NCBI RefSeq assembly: GCF_046237625.1
Contig: NZ_CP143545.1
Span: forward strand, 1,178,001-1,242,000
Direction of reading: 5' to 3'
Length of the DNA: 64,000 nt
From: Paraperibacillus esterisolvens
GTDB taxonomy: Bacteria; Bacillota; Bacilli; Bacillales; DSM-1321
The position numbers and the translations under genes were made by a program. The stretch's first letter is position 1. The number at the start of each line of letters is the position of its first letter. Shown piece after piece: positions 31,902 through 41,174 of the stretch. The notes below the pieces were generated by a model that did not search any database, was not told where the DNA came from, and saw only the letters and a list, made by a program, of their open reading frames with translations.

Positions 31902-34088
31902 TTGTCTAAAGCAATTTACACAGAGGAATTGAAGGAGTGTCAGGCAGAGGTGCTGTCCTTGAGGCAGCAGGTGAAAATGTACTATGATTTTTTCGGCGTG
32001 ATTTCGGATGCGCTGATTATAGTGAATAAAGATGATCAAATTGTATATGTGAATGGATTGGCCTGTAAGCTGTTCAACCTTCAGGAAAACGAACTTTACC
32101 GGCTTTATTTAAATAAATTTCTTCAGCTTGTGCCAAAGGAAATCCGGGAATACCAGGATAAGATGCTCGAAAAGGAAGGCGTGTATTCCGATGAGTGGAC
32201 AATCAAACTTGGAGACGGTTCTGTTAAATATGCAGAATATGTAGCGACCCTGGACAAATTAGAAGAAAAGCGGATATACCGCATCAAGGATATTACCATT
32301 CAAAAGAAGAGGGAACAGGAGCGGAATATCTCTGTCCAAATGTTTGCGGACCTCTTGAACCAGGCGGTCGATAATATTGTAATCTTCAATAAGGATGGGG
32401 AAATAGTTGATGTGAATCCGTCCTTCTGCCGCGCTGTCGGTGAGGCAAAAGAAGCTCTCTTCGGCAAAAGCATCGATGAGTTTGTCGATGGGGCTTATAG
32501 AGAGAAATGGAAGGCTGAGAAACTTTCGGTGGACCAGCATGGCTCCGTCGAAGGAGAGGTGGTCTTCCGCCATGCCAAGGGATATACCCATTATGAATAT
32601 ATAACAAGCACGAATATGCTGAACGGGCTTTATATGAGCATCATGAGGGATGTGACAGAAAAGCTGAGCATAGAAAAGAAGCTCCGGAAAAGTGAAAGGA
32701 ATTTTACTGAGTTATTCGAACAGGCCCTGGATGCCATCGTCTTTTATGACAAGGATGGCGTTATTCAGCATGTAAATCAATCTGCGGCAAAAATCTTTGA
32801 AACCAAAAAACAGGACTTGATTGGAATGAAACTTTCAGACTTTGTCCTGACCAGGGATGCCCGGTACTATTATTTGCAGAACGAGCTGCAGGAAAAGAAG
32901 GCGATCCGGGCAGAGATGTTTTTCTTGATGGGAAATGGGCAGAAGAAGCTCCTGGAATTCACATCCCGTATCCATGAGGAGGACGATCATGTTATTACCA
33001 TCCTCCGAAATGTCAGCGAAAAGTATCAGATGGAACTTCAGCTCAGGAAAAGCGAACAAAAATTCAGGAAGGTATTCGAAGATTCGATCGATGGCCTCAT
33101 TCTCTGGGATAGTTCGGGAAGAATTGCCGATATCAATGAATCAGGATTAGAAATACTCGATCTCCCAAAAAGTATCCCGGCCAATTCTATATATGACCTT
33201 ATCAATCTGATGCCGGAGAATGCCCGCAATTTTGAGCAGTATCTTGAGGAGCTGAACGAATTTGAATTCAGCAGTTCCATCATCCCCATTCATTATCATG
33301 ATGGCACAATCAAGCATATTGAATTTTCCACCAGAATCAATACGGGTCTTTCCTTGACAGTTTTCCGGGATGTGACGGGTCAGCTTGAGATGCAGGAACA
33401 GCTGAGGAAGTCGGACACCCTGAATGTAGTAGGGGAGCTTGCTGCCGGGATAGCCCATGAAATAAGGAATCCAATGACCGCTCTAAAAGGATTCATCCAG
33501 CTCCTGGAAGGAAGCATCCAGGAGGACTATACAACATACTTCCGTGTGATAAAATCCGAGCTCCAGCGCATTGAGTCCATCATCACCGAGTTTCTGGTGC
33601 TTGCTAAACCACAGGCCGTCAAATTCCTTCAGAAGGATGTAAAAGAAATTCTGACCGACACCATTGAATTGATGAGAGCCCAGGCGTTGATGCAGAATAT
33701 ACAATTTGATTCTCTCTACAGCAAAAAGGTGGAGAAAATCTATTGCGAGGGAAATCAGCTTAAGCAGGTATTCATAAACATTATCAAAAATGCGATCGAA
33801 GTCATGCCAAAAGGCGGGGTCATCACCATAAAGACTGACGAGTACCTGGATAAATTCGTCAGGATCTCAATAAGTGACCAGGGGCAGGGAATCCCGGAGG
33901 AAAAAATCAAGAAATTAGGGGAGCCTTTTTATACCACAAAGGAGCGGGGCACAGGCCTTGGGCTAATGGTAAGCTACAAGATCATCGAGGAGCACAAGGG
34001 ATGGATCGATGTGGAAAGCAAAGAGGGTGCAGGGACAACCTTCCATATCTATCTTCCAATTGATGGACGTGAGGGGGTTTTGTCATAA
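31902..34088 (+). CDS. kinE: Sporulation-type PAS histidine kinase (KinE-like)
   Basis: A 728-residue cytoplasmic sensor kinase without membrane segments. About four PAS domains (starting near 20, 145, 265 and 385) precede the kinase core: H-box GELAAGIAHEIRNPMTALKG with the phospho-His near residue 519, N-box NIIKNAIEVMPKGG, G1 DQGQGIPEEKI and G2 ERGTGLGLMVSY. It has no receiver domain, as expected for phosphorelay kinases that feed Spo0F. Its place beside the mtn cluster and its length match KinE (YkrQ) of B. subtilis. TTG start with GCGGAGGTG upstream; SigH promoter at 31816. Confidence 0.9.
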   Translation: MSKAIYTEELKECQAEVLSLRQQVKMYYDFFGVISDALIIVNKDDQIVYVNGLACKLFNLQENELYRLYLNKFLQLVPKEIREYQDKMLEKEGVYSDEWTIKLGDGSVKYAEYVATLDKLEEKRIYRIKDITIQKKREQERNISVQMFADLLNQAVDNIVIFNKDGEIVDVNPSFCRAVGEAKEALFGKSIDEFVDGAYREKWKAEKLSVDQHGSVEGEVVFRHAKGYTHYEYITSTNMLNGLYMSIMRDVTEKLSIEKKLRKSERNFTELFEQALDAIVFYDKDGVIQHVNQSAAKIFETKKQDLIGMKLSDFVLTRDARYYYLQNELQEKKAIRAEMFFLMGNGQKKLLEFTSRIHEEDDHVITILRNVSEKYQMELQLRKSEQKFRKVFEDSIDGLILWDSSGRIADINESGLEILDLPKSIPANSIYDLINLMPENARNFEQYLEELNEFEFSSSIIPIHYHDGTIKHIEFSTRINTGLSLTVFRDVTGQLEMQEQLRKSDTLNVVGELAAGIAHEIRNPMTALKGFIQLLEGSIQEDYTTYFRVIKSELQRIESIITEFLVLAKPQAVKFLQKDVKEILTDTIELMRAQALMQNIQFDSLYSKKVEKIYCEGNQLKQVFINIIKNAIEVMPKGGVITIKTDEYLDKFVRISISDQGQGIPEEKIKKLGEPFYTTKERGTGLGLMVSYKIIEEHKGWIDVESKEGAGTTFHIYLPIDGREGVLS

Positions 34089-34118
34089 ACAGCGGCACTG
34101 TAAAAGGGCAGGCAGTGA

Positions 34119-34152
34119 AAAAACCAAAGGAGAGCTCCTCCCTTGGTTTTTT
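34119..34152. terminator. Bidirectional terminator between kinE and mtnA
   Basis: AAAACCAAAGGAG pairs with CTCCCTTGGTTTT with one mismatch; A and T runs flank both sides. It overlaps the last codon of mtnA. Confidence 0.8.
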
Positions 34153-35197
34153 ATTGATTAATCACTTTTTGGATTTCCTGCCTGTAGTCGGGATAGATGA
34201 TCCCCTTCTCCGTTATAAAAGCCGTTATCAGGCTTCCCGGCGTTACATCAAATGCGGGATTAAAAACATCAACTCCCTCGGGGGCGATCCGGATGCCGTG
34301 AATATGGGTGATTTCCTCCGGATTTCGTTCCTCAATCGGAATGGATTCTCCGGAGGCAGCCGACAAATCAAATGTGCTCGAAGGGGCTGCAATGTAAAAT
34401 GGAATATTGAAGTGTTTAGCCAGTACCGCAAGGCCGAATGTCCCGATCTTATTGGCGGTATCTCCGTTTTCCGCTATCCGGTCAGCTCCTGCGATGATGG
34501 CGGTGACTTCCTTTGTTAATATGGTATGGGCGGCCATATTGTCACTGATTAATGTAACATCCACACCGGCCTGCATAAGTTCCCATGCGGTCAGCCTGGA
34601 CCCTTGAAGAACAGGGCGGGTCTCCAGGGCGTACACCTCCAGGTTTATGCCTTTTTCAGCTGCCAGATGGAAAGGAGCCAAGGCAGTTCCGTACCTGGCA
34701 GTCGCAATTCCGCCGGCATTGCAGATGGTCATCGCCCGGTCGCCGGCTTTAAAAAGTGATAAGCCATGCTCGCCGATCTGACGGCAGGTTTCTTCATCCT
34801 CGAGGTATATTTTCAGGGCTTCATGTACCAGGTCAGTTTTTGCTTCGTTTACCGTGACAGCCCCGTCAAGGACCGATTCCATCCTGTTCAAAGCCCAGAA
34901 CAGGTTTACTGCAGTAGGGCGCGAACCGGCCAGATAGGAAATGGCCGATTGAACCTTTTGTTTAAATTCAGGGAAATTTTCATCCTCCAAGGACCCTGCA
35001 GCCAGTGCCGTCCCGAAGGCTGCCGTAATTCCGATCGCTGGAGCTCCGCGGACTTTAAGTGTCACAATGCTGTCATAGACATCCTCCAGGGTACGAAGTT
35101 CCAGGTATTCGGTCTTCTGCGGAAGAGCCTGCTGGTTCAAAATCGTTATATGTGTGTCATTCCATTGAATGGATAATGGCAGTGTTGTTTTTTGCAT
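34151..35197 (-). CDS. mtnA: S-methyl-5-thioribose-1-phosphate isomerase
   Basis: A 348-residue enzyme that converts methylthioribose-1-phosphate (MTR-1-P) to methylthioribulose-1-phosphate (MTRu-1-P), the second step after mtnK in salvage of methylthioribose. Family motifs include VRGAPAIGITAAFG (about 50-63), the catalytic Cys in TICNAGGIATARYGT (about 155-169) and the catalytic Asp in GADRIAENGDTANKIGT (about 236-252). It relates to eIF2B-like proteins. It is the second gene of the S-box-controlled mtnK-mtnA unit; the gap to mtnK is 70 bases. Confidence 0.96.
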   Translation of the reverse strand: MQKTTLPLSIQWNDTHITILNQQALPQKTEYLELRTLEDVYDSIVTLKVRGAPAIGITAAFGTALAAGSLEDENFPEFKQKVQSAISYLAGSRPTAVNLFWALNRMESVLDGAVTVNEAKTDLVHEALKIYLEDEETCRQIGEHGLSLFKAGDRAMTICNAGGIATARYGTALAPFHLAAEKGINLEVYALETRPVLQGSRLTAWELMQAGVDVTLISDNMAAHTILTKEVTAIIAGADRIAENGDTANKIGTFGLAVLAKHFNIPFYIAAPSSTFDLSAASGESIPIEERNPEEITHIHGIRIAPEGVDVFNPAFDVTPGSLITAFITEKGIIYPDYRQEIQKVINQ

Positions 35198-35267
35198 CTC
35201 TGATTAACTCCTTCTCATGGTCACGCAATCCCTATTTACCGTTACGGGGCTGTGCCTGGTCCTCACA

Positions 35268-36470
35268 TTATGAAAAAGCAGCGGCCTTCATCTGTTCCTG
35301 GGAGGTCTTGATAAGGCCGTTAATATCATCAATCTGCCCACGCTGGAGGATCAGCTCTCTCCCGATTCTTAAAGCGGATTTTTTTGCTGCAAGCCTTTCG
35401 CTGTCATCTTCGATTCCATCCAGATCTTGAACATGGGCGAGGCCGATCGTGCGTCTGATCAATTCACAGCCCGCAAAGCCAAGGGCATCCCGGAAGGTCT
35501 TTTCAAGTACAGCTTCCAAAAAGCCTGGCGTTGTGCAGTATATTTCATTCCCTTCATCATGCCAGAGCCCGGTGTATATAGTTTTGAACGTGCTCCATAC
35601 CTCATGAAGATGCTGGTATATCACCCCTTTTCCGTCTTCCGTCCGGGAAATGGCCTGAAACAGCAGGTTAGCGAGGTACTGGCCCAGGTCAAATCCGGCA
35701 GGTCCATAGAATGCAAACTCAGGATCGATCACTTTTGTTTCGGCAGGGCTTGCAAAAATACTTCCTGTATGAAGGTCTCCGTGCAGGAGTACTTCCTGTT
35801 CCGTCATGAAACTCCTTTTCAGCTTAGCGGCTTCAACCTTTAGGTGCTGATCGGCAAAAAGGCTTTCGACATAGGGTGTAAGAGCCTCTTCAAAATCATT
35901 TGTTTCATGATTGAAGAATGGGTCGGTAAACACAAGGTCCTCAGTGATTTTGCAAAGCTCTGGATTTGTGAATTGCCTGGCAAATTCTTTTTTCTTCCCA
36001 GGATCCAGGAAGAAGTCGGAGGTGTAAAAAAAGGTCTTTGCCAGGTACTGGGCGATATGCCTGGACAATTCGGGATATTTCTGCCCTGAAATCAAACCTG
36101 ACCTGGCAATGGTCAGCCGTGACAGATCTTCCATGACTGTAACGGCGAGCTGCTCATCGGAATAATAGACCTCAGGTACAAGCTCCGGACAGAAGCTGCC
36201 GAATATCTTCAACGCATTCGCTTCGATCACGGCGCGCTTCAGGGTGAGCGGCCAGGATTCACCGACGACTTTTGCATATGGAAGAGCCTGTTTGATGATG
36301 ACCCCTTTGCCAGTCAGTGAATCTTTTATATGAAATACATAATTTAAATTTCCATCCCCAATTTCACTGCACGAAAGTGAGCTTCCTTCTTCAAATAATC
36401 CTAAGCGGATAACTAGGGCTATGGCAGCAGGCCCGCTCAACGGCTCGTATGCTTGTATGCTTTCTCCCAT
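35268..36470 (-). CDS. mtnK: 5-methylthioribose kinase
   Basis: A 400-residue kinase phosphorylating methylthioribose with ATP, the first committed salvage step. It has an aminoglycoside-phosphotransferase-like fold: GDGNLNYVFHI (about 37-47) is the nucleotide loop, KQALPYAK near 60 holds the ATP Lys, and LLHGDLHTGSIF (about 229-240) with VIDPEFAFYGP (about 247-257) form the Brenner and DFG-like motifs. The ATG follows AGGAGGAATG. A SAM-I riboswitch lies directly upstream, so it is expressed when SAM is low. Confidence 0.96.
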   Translation of the reverse strand: MGESIQAYEPLSGPAAIALVIRLGLFEEGSSLSCSEIGDGNLNYVFHIKDSLTGKGVIIKQALPYAKVVGESWPLTLKRAVIEANALKIFGSFCPELVPEVYYSDEQLAVTVMEDLSRLTIARSGLISGQKYPELSRHIAQYLAKTFFYTSDFFLDPGKKKEFARQFTNPELCKITEDLVFTDPFFNHETNDFEEALTPYVESLFADQHLKVEAAKLKRSFMTEQEVLLHGDLHTGSIFASPAETKVIDPEFAFYGPAGFDLGQYLANLLFQAISRTEDGKGVIYQHLHEVWSTFKTIYTGLWHDEGNEIYCTTPGFLEAVLEKTFRDALGFAGCELIRRTIGLAHVQDLDGIEDDSERLAAKKSALRIGRELILQRGQIDDINGLIKTSQEQMKAAAFS

Positions 36471-36533
36471 TTTTCATTCCTCCTAGACGGGTTCAATTTG
36501 ATCCCAAAATGTTCTTTTTAATCAGATTTCCAT

Positions 36534-36750
36534 AAAAAAACGCCTCTTCCTTATACAGAAAGAGGCGAAAAGAGCAGCTTTGCACCTCTTATCTGGCAGA
36601 AACCAAGGTTCCTGCAGGAATTAGCACCGTGCCTTACTGAACATTCAGGCGCATTCATTTAATCGCGCCCCATCTCACAATGGTATTACGGTCGGTTGCT
36701 GGGCTTCATCGGGCCATATCCCTCAGCCTGCTCTTGATAAGAGTAGTATG
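36534..36750 (-). promoter_or_regulatory. SAM-I riboswitch (S-box) of mtnK-mtnA
   Basis: On the minus strand the conserved GAGGGA, GGCCCGATGAAGCCC and GCAACC elements, and the 3' GTGCTAATTCC segment are all present, between P1 arms near 36747 and 36582. A terminator hairpin (GCCTCTTTC with GGAAGAGGC, 36541-36565) is followed by a T run. SAM binding should stop transcription. Confidence 0.95.
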
Positions 36751-36789
36751 AAATTAAGAACTGCCATCCGTTTGTCTGGCTCGTTGTGA

Positions 36790-36819
36790 ATCATAACAAT
36801 TTTGAAAATATTTTGTCAA
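36790..36819 (-). promoter_or_regulatory. SigA promoter of mtnK-mtnA
   Basis: Minus-strand TTGACA (36814-36819) and TATGAT (36790-36795) with an 18-base spacer, placed correctly upstream of the riboswitch. Confidence 0.7.
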
Positions 36820-36842
36820 CCATTTTTAGTAAAAAAAGAAAG

Positions 36843-37628
36843 TCATTTGTAAAAATCAGTTCTTCTGTCCTGGAAGACGGGGATCATCCCCCGGACTTCC
36901 TGAACCCTGGCAAGATCCAGTTCAGCGGAGAGAATCTGTTCACCCTGTCCGCCCTCTCCGAGTATTTCTCCCCACGGGTCAATGATTAACGAACAGCCTC
37001 CGAAGGCATTCTTCGGATCGGAGCCGGATCGGTTGACCGCTACCACATAAGCCTGATTTTCAATCGCTCTGCTGATCAGGAGGCTTTTCCAGTGCTGAAT
37101 TCTCGGCGCCGGCCATTCTGCCGCGACGAATAAGATTTCAGCGCCATCAGCCGCATGCGTACGCATCCACTCAGGGAAACGGATGTCATAGCAGATAAAG
37201 CCGGCGCAGGATGTATCATCCAGCACGAAATGCCCGTCACTGCTGCCAGGCTTAAGATAGTGATGTTCGTCCATCAGCTGAAACAAGTGCAGCTTGCTGT
37301 ATTGCTTTATTTCCCGGCCATTTTTATCAACAACAAGGAGGGTGTTGTAGACACCATCTTCTGTCCTCTTGGCAACAGAACCGCCAATGATATGGAAACC
37401 ATGCTTGAGGGCACAATTTTTCAGAAAGGAGAGGGTGGTCTCTGCCCGGTCGTCTGCAATGGAGTCAAGACGTGTCAAATCGTAGCCCGTAGTCCACAGT
37501 TCCGGCAGGACCACAGCGTCAGGCCTGCTTTTGGCTGCTTCAGCCAAAAGGAGTTCAGCTTTTTTATAATTTTCTTCCGGATTGCCAAAGGCAATGTCCA
37601 TCTGAATACAGGCAATTTTCCATTTCAA
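36843..37628 (-). CDS. mtnU: Carbon-nitrogen hydrolase, omega-amidase (MtnU)
   Basis: A 261-residue nitrilase-superfamily enzyme (B. subtilis YkrU). It should deamidate 2-oxoglutaramate, the keto product formed when MtnE uses glutamine as amino donor. The Glu-Lys-Cys triad is in VVLPELWTTG (Glu near 46), KLHLFQL (Lys near 112) and GFICYDIRFPEW (Cys near 142). A TTG at 37628 is taken as start because AGAGGTG is 6 bases upstream; a longer GTG reading from 37637 would overlap that site. Divergent from mtnE, with 102 bases between them. Confidence 0.9.
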   Translation of the reverse strand: MKWKIACIQMDIAFGNPEENYKKAELLLAEAAKSRPDAVVLPELWTTGYDLTRLDSIADDRAETTLSFLKNCALKHGFHIIGGSVAKRTEDGVYNTLLVVDKNGREIKQYSKLHLFQLMDEHHYLKPGSSDGHFVLDDTSCAGFICYDIRFPEWMRTHAADGAEILFVAAEWPAPRIQHWKSLLISRAIENQAYVVAVNRSGSDPKNAFGGCSLIIDPWGEILGEGGQGEQILSAELDLARVQEVRGMIPVFQDRRTDFYK

Positions 37629-37730
37629 GTTAAACACCTCTGTTTAGCGTCAGATTATCTTTACAATCTCATATTAACGATATATCATTTGTGATTAGAA
37701 TTTCAAGAAATTTCAGAGAAGGTGTTTAAG

Positions 37731-38906
37731 ATGCTTCATTTTGAAAAATCGGATTTATTGAAGTCTCTGCCAACGCAGTTTTTTGCATCTTTAGTGGCAA
37801 AAGTCGGGGCAATCACGGCAAAAGGGCATGATGTCATCAATCTAGGGCAGGGCAACCCGGACATGCCGACGCCCGCACATATCGTGCAAAGGCTGCAGAA
37901 GGCTGCGGCTGTCCCTGTCAACCATAAATATTCTCCATTTCAGGGCTATCCGTACCTTAAGGAGGCGGCGGCAGAATTTTATAAAAAGGAATATGGAGTG
38001 GAGCTTGATCCTAAAACGGAAATAGCGATCCTGTTCGGAGGAAAAGCCGGGCTTGTGGAACTTCCGCAATGCCTCCTGAATCCCGGGGGTTCAATCCTGG
38101 TTCCCGATCCGGGCTACCCTGATTATTGGTCTGGTGCTGCCATCGCCAAGGTAAGGATGGAATATATGCCGCTGCTCGAGGAAAATAACTTCCTGCCGGA
38201 TTACGATAAACTGAGTCCGGAAGTTCTGGACAGTGCGGGCATGATGTTTTTGAATTACCCGAATAATCCGACAGGCGCTGTAGCCGACAGAGCCTTTTTT
38301 GAGAATACAGTCGAGCTTGCAAAGAAGAACAGCCTCTGCATCGTTCATGACTTTGCATATGGTGCCATTGGCTTCGATGGGAAAAAGCCGCTGAGCTTCA
38401 TGCAGTGTGATGGGGCAAGGGATGTGGGGATCGAAATTTATACACTGTCAAAAACCTATAATATGGCAGGCTGGAGAGTCGGCTTCGCAGTCGGGAACCG
38501 CAGTGTGATTGAAGCCATTGAACTGCTGCAGGACCATCTGTATGTGAGTCTGTTTCCAGCCGTGCAGGAGGCTGCAGCGGAAGCGCTGCTTTCCTCCCAG
38601 CAGTGCGTGGATGATCTCCTTGGCATGTATGAGTCGCGCCGGCAGGTTTTTGTCGGAGGATTGCAGAAGCTTGGGTGGGATGTGAGTGCGCCGGCAGGTT
38701 CCTTTTTTGCCTGGCTGAAGGTGCCTGAAGGGTATACATCTGAACAATTTGCCAATCTGCTGCTCGAAGAAGCCCATGTGGCAGTTGCGCCCGGCAACGG
38801 ATTTGGGACGTATGGAGAGGGCTATGTAAGGGCCGGCCTGCTGGCCTCTGAGGAAAGACTGGCCGAGGCTGTAGAGCGGATCAAGAGACTGAATATTTTC
38901 AAATGA
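37731..38906 (+). CDS. mtnE: Methionine/glutamine transaminase (MtnE)
   Basis: A 391-residue fold-type I PLP aminotransferase making methionine from 4-methylthio-2-oxobutyrate, the last salvage step. The PLP Lys is in YTLSKTYNMAGWRVGFAVG (Lys near 242); NYPNNPTGA (about 177-185) and the final Arg-containing GEGYVRAGLLAS support the class. The ATG at 37731 follows AGAAGGTG. No riboswitch precedes it, in contrast to the other mtn units. It stands between mtnU and mtnW as in B. subtilis. Confidence 0.94.
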   Translation: MLHFEKSDLLKSLPTQFFASLVAKVGAITAKGHDVINLGQGNPDMPTPAHIVQRLQKAAAVPVNHKYSPFQGYPYLKEAAAEFYKKEYGVELDPKTEIAILFGGKAGLVELPQCLLNPGGSILVPDPGYPDYWSGAAIAKVRMEYMPLLEENNFLPDYDKLSPEVLDSAGMMFLNYPNNPTGAVADRAFFENTVELAKKNSLCIVHDFAYGAIGFDGKKPLSFMQCDGARDVGIEIYTLSKTYNMAGWRVGFAVGNRSVIEAIELLQDHLYVSLFPAVQEAAAEALLSSQQCVDDLLGMYESRRQVFVGGLQKLGWDVSAPAGSFFAWLKVPEGYTSEQFANLLLEEAHVAVAPGNGFGTYGEGYVRAGLLASEERLAEAVERIKRLNIFK

Positions 38907-38928
38907 TTAAATTGTTTATAAAATGGTA

Positions 38929-38957
38929 TTGACAGTGGACAAATTTACTGGCATAAT
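38929..38957 (+). promoter_or_regulatory. SigA promoter of mtnWXBD
   Basis: TTGACA at 38929-38934 and CATAAT at 38952-38957, 17-base spacer, upstream of the second SAM-I riboswitch. Confidence 0.75.
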
Positions 38958-39031
38958 CCTAATTGTTTAAGGATACATGAATCCGACATAACGCAGCGGA
39001 TTTTATCCGCTCATTAATTTTATATATCATA

Positions 39032-39231
39032 TTCTTATTTTGAGCAGGTGGAGGGAACTAGCCCGATGAAGCCCGGCAACCGACTGTAATTCCATTGTGA
39101 AATGGGGCGCAAGATTTTTCCTGCGCCGGGATGAAAATTCCTTAGGGCACGGTGCTAATTCTTGCAGCCTGTGGCTGAGAGATAAGAAGCTGGTGTCACT
39201 GCCTCTTCTTATGAAGGGGCTTTATTTATTT
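39032..39231 (+). promoter_or_regulatory. SAM-I riboswitch (S-box) of mtnWXBD
   Basis: P1 arms TTCTTAT (39032) and ATAAGAA (39182); the conserved GGAGGGAACTAGCCCGATGA region, GAAGCCCGGCAACC and GGTGCTAATTC are intact. The terminator GCCTCTTC/GAAGGGGC at 39201-39220 has a T-rich tail. Confidence 0.95.
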
Positions 39232-39272
39232 TTCTGGCATAATAGCATGCGGCACGTCTAAGGAGAGATTTT

Positions 39273-40511
39273 ATGAGCGAAGTGATAGCAGCCTACCTGA
39301 TCCATGAATCCAGCACCGAGGCAGAGAAAAAAGCTGAAGGGATTGCCCTCGGTCTCACAGTCGGGACCTGGACAAGTCTGCCCCAGCTTGAAAAGGAACA
39401 GCTGAAAAAACATAAGGGGAGAGTGGTATCTGTCTCAGAAATTGAAGAATCAGAAGCTGCCAGCAGGTATTTCGGGAAGCCTACAAAGCGGTCATTGATC
39501 AAGATCGCTTATCCAGCAGTAAACTTTTCGAGCGACCTGCCGGCCATCCTGACAACCGTTTTTGGAAAGCTCTCACTGGACGGGGCAATCAGGCTCATCG
39601 ACCTGAGTTTTGAAGGCACCCTGAAGGCCGCTTTTCCAGGGCCGCGCTTTGGGACCCGTGGCATCAGGGAAAAACTCGGGGTGAAGGACCGTCCTCTTGT
39701 CATGAGCATTTTCAAGGGAGTTCTGGGAAAGGATCAATCGTATCTGGAGGAGCAGCTGAAGGAACAGGCACTTGGCGGTGTAGATGTTGTCAAGGATGAC
39801 GAAATCCTTTTCGATAATCCGCTTACACCTTTCAGTAAAAGAATCCAATTGAGCCGGAATCTCTTAAATTCGATTTATGAAGAGACCGGGCATAGGACAT
39901 TATATGCTGTCAATCTGACCGGCCGGACCTTCGAACTTAGGGACAAAGCCAGGAAAGCGGCAGAAGCAGGGGCAGATGCCCTGCTGTTCAACGTATTCTC
40001 ATATGGACTTGATGTGCTGCAGGCCCTGCGGGAGGATCCTGAAATCGGGCTTCCGCTCATGGCCCACCCTGCCTTCAGCGGCGGACTGACATCCTCTGGA
40101 ATCTATGGAGTGGGAAATCCGCTGCTGCTTGGGACACTGGTCCGCACTGCCGGCGCAGACTTCTCGCTGTTTCCTTCTCCATATGGAAGTGTAGCCATTC
40201 CAAGAGAGGATGCACTCGGCATCAGAAGAAACCTGACTTCTGAAGATGCACAGTGGAAAAAGACTTTCCCTGTACCATCGGCAGGCATACATCCAGGCAT
40301 GGTCCCTGATTTGATTGCAGATTTTGGTGTGGACAGCGTCATCAATGCCGGCGGCGGCATCCATGGGCATCCAGATGGGGCCAGGGGTGGCGGCAGAGCC
40401 TTCAGGCAGGCAGTAGATGGAGTCTTAAGCGGGAGCGGCCTCCTGAATTATTCCGAAGAACATCCTGAACTCAGGAAGGCGCTTGAATTGTGGGGAGGTG
40501 TCCCAAAGTAG
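39273..40511 (+). CDS. mtnW: 2,3-diketo-5-methylthiopentyl-1-phosphate enolase (RuBisCO-like)
   Basis: A 412-residue RuBisCO-like protein catalysing the enolisation of diketo-methylthiopentyl phosphate (DK-MTP-1-P). The site equivalent to RuBisCO's carbamylated Lys and metal ligands is GGVDVVKDDEILFD (about 168-181); GHPDGARGGGRAFRQA (about 366-381) is the phosphate-binding end. Start ATG with AAGGAGAG upstream. First gene of mtnWXBD, with 3 bases to mtnX, controlled by the SAM-I riboswitch. Confidence 0.96.
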   Translation: MSEVIAAYLIHESSTEAEKKAEGIALGLTVGTWTSLPQLEKEQLKKHKGRVVSVSEIEESEAASRYFGKPTKRSLIKIAYPAVNFSSDLPAILTTVFGKLSLDGAIRLIDLSFEGTLKAAFPGPRFGTRGIREKLGVKDRPLVMSIFKGVLGKDQSYLEEQLKEQALGGVDVVKDDEILFDNPLTPFSKRIQLSRNLLNSIYEETGHRTLYAVNLTGRTFELRDKARKAAEAGADALLFNVFSYGLDVLQALREDPEIGLPLMAHPAFSGGLTSSGIYGVGNPLLLGTLVRTAGADFSLFPSPYGSVAIPREDALGIRRNLTSEDAQWKKTFPVPSAGIHPGMVPDLIADFGVDSVINAGGGIHGHPDGARGGGRAFRQAVDGVLSGSGLLNYSEEHPELRKALELWGGVPK

Positions 40512-40514
40512 GAT

Positions 40515-41174
40515 ATGAGACCAATCATTTTTTGTGATTTTGACGGCACCATTACAGAATCGGACAACATCATTTCATTGATGAAGGAATTCGGCCCTGA
40601 AGGCTGGCGTGACTTGGCTGATGCGGTCCTGAACAAGAAAATCAGCATCTCTGAAGGAGTGGGGAAGATGTTTTCTCTGCTGGAAAGCAGCAAGAAAGAT
40701 GAAATCATCCGCTTTGTGGAATCCAGCGCTGTCATCAGGCCCGGGTTCCGTGAATTTACCGGCTTTGCAAAAGAGCAGAACATCCCCTTCTATGTGGTCA
40801 GCGGAGGAATCGATTTCTTTGTAAAGCCTATGCTTAAACCTTTCGATGGGATTGCTGGAATCTACTGTAACCACGCCAGCTTTAAAAAGGATAATATTGA
40901 AATAGAATGGCCGCACAGGTGTGACCTTTCCTGTTCTAAGGCTTGCGGCTGCTGCAAACCCAGTATTATGAGGAGCATTGCTTCAGAAAAGGAATTTAAG
41001 ATTGTGATCGGTGACTCAATAACAGACCTTGAAGCAGCAAAGATCGCCGACCTTGTCATAGCTAGGGATTATCTCAGTGAGAGATGTGCGGAGGAAGGCA
41101 TTCCCTATCATCCTTTTACAACCTTTTATGACTGCATGGAAATAGTGGCCAGAGAATTGGGGGCGGCTGTATAG
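40515..41174 (+). CDS. mtnX: 2-hydroxy-3-keto-5-methylthiopentenyl-1-phosphate phosphatase
   Basis: A 219-residue HAD phosphatase that dephosphorylates the MtnW product to the acireductone. Motif I is FCDFDGTITESDN (about 6-18), motif II VVSGG near 95, and motif III/IV GDSITDLEAAK near 165. The Cys-rich CDLSCSKACGCCKPS (about 137-151) is a family feature of MtnX. The ATG lies 3 bases after the mtnW stop, with GGGGAGGTG in the end of mtnW. Its TAG stop overlaps the GTG start of mtnB by one base. Confidence 0.94.
   Translation: MRPIIFCDFDGTITESDNIISLMKEFGPEGWRDLADAVLNKKISISEGVGKMFSLLESSKKDEIIRFVESSAVIRPGFREFTGFAKEQNIPFYVVSGGIDFFVKPMLKPFDGIAGIYCNHASFKKDNIEIEWPHRCDLSCSKACGCCKPSIMRSIASEKEFKIVIGDSITDLEAAKIADLVIARDYLSERCAEEGIPYHPFTTFYDCMEIVARELGAAV

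Noticed and set aside
37628..37735. Similar start regions of mtnU and mtnE on opposite strands (GGTGTTTAA)
   Set aside because: The shared word is short and is mostly the ribosome binding site, so a duplicated regulatory site is not supported.
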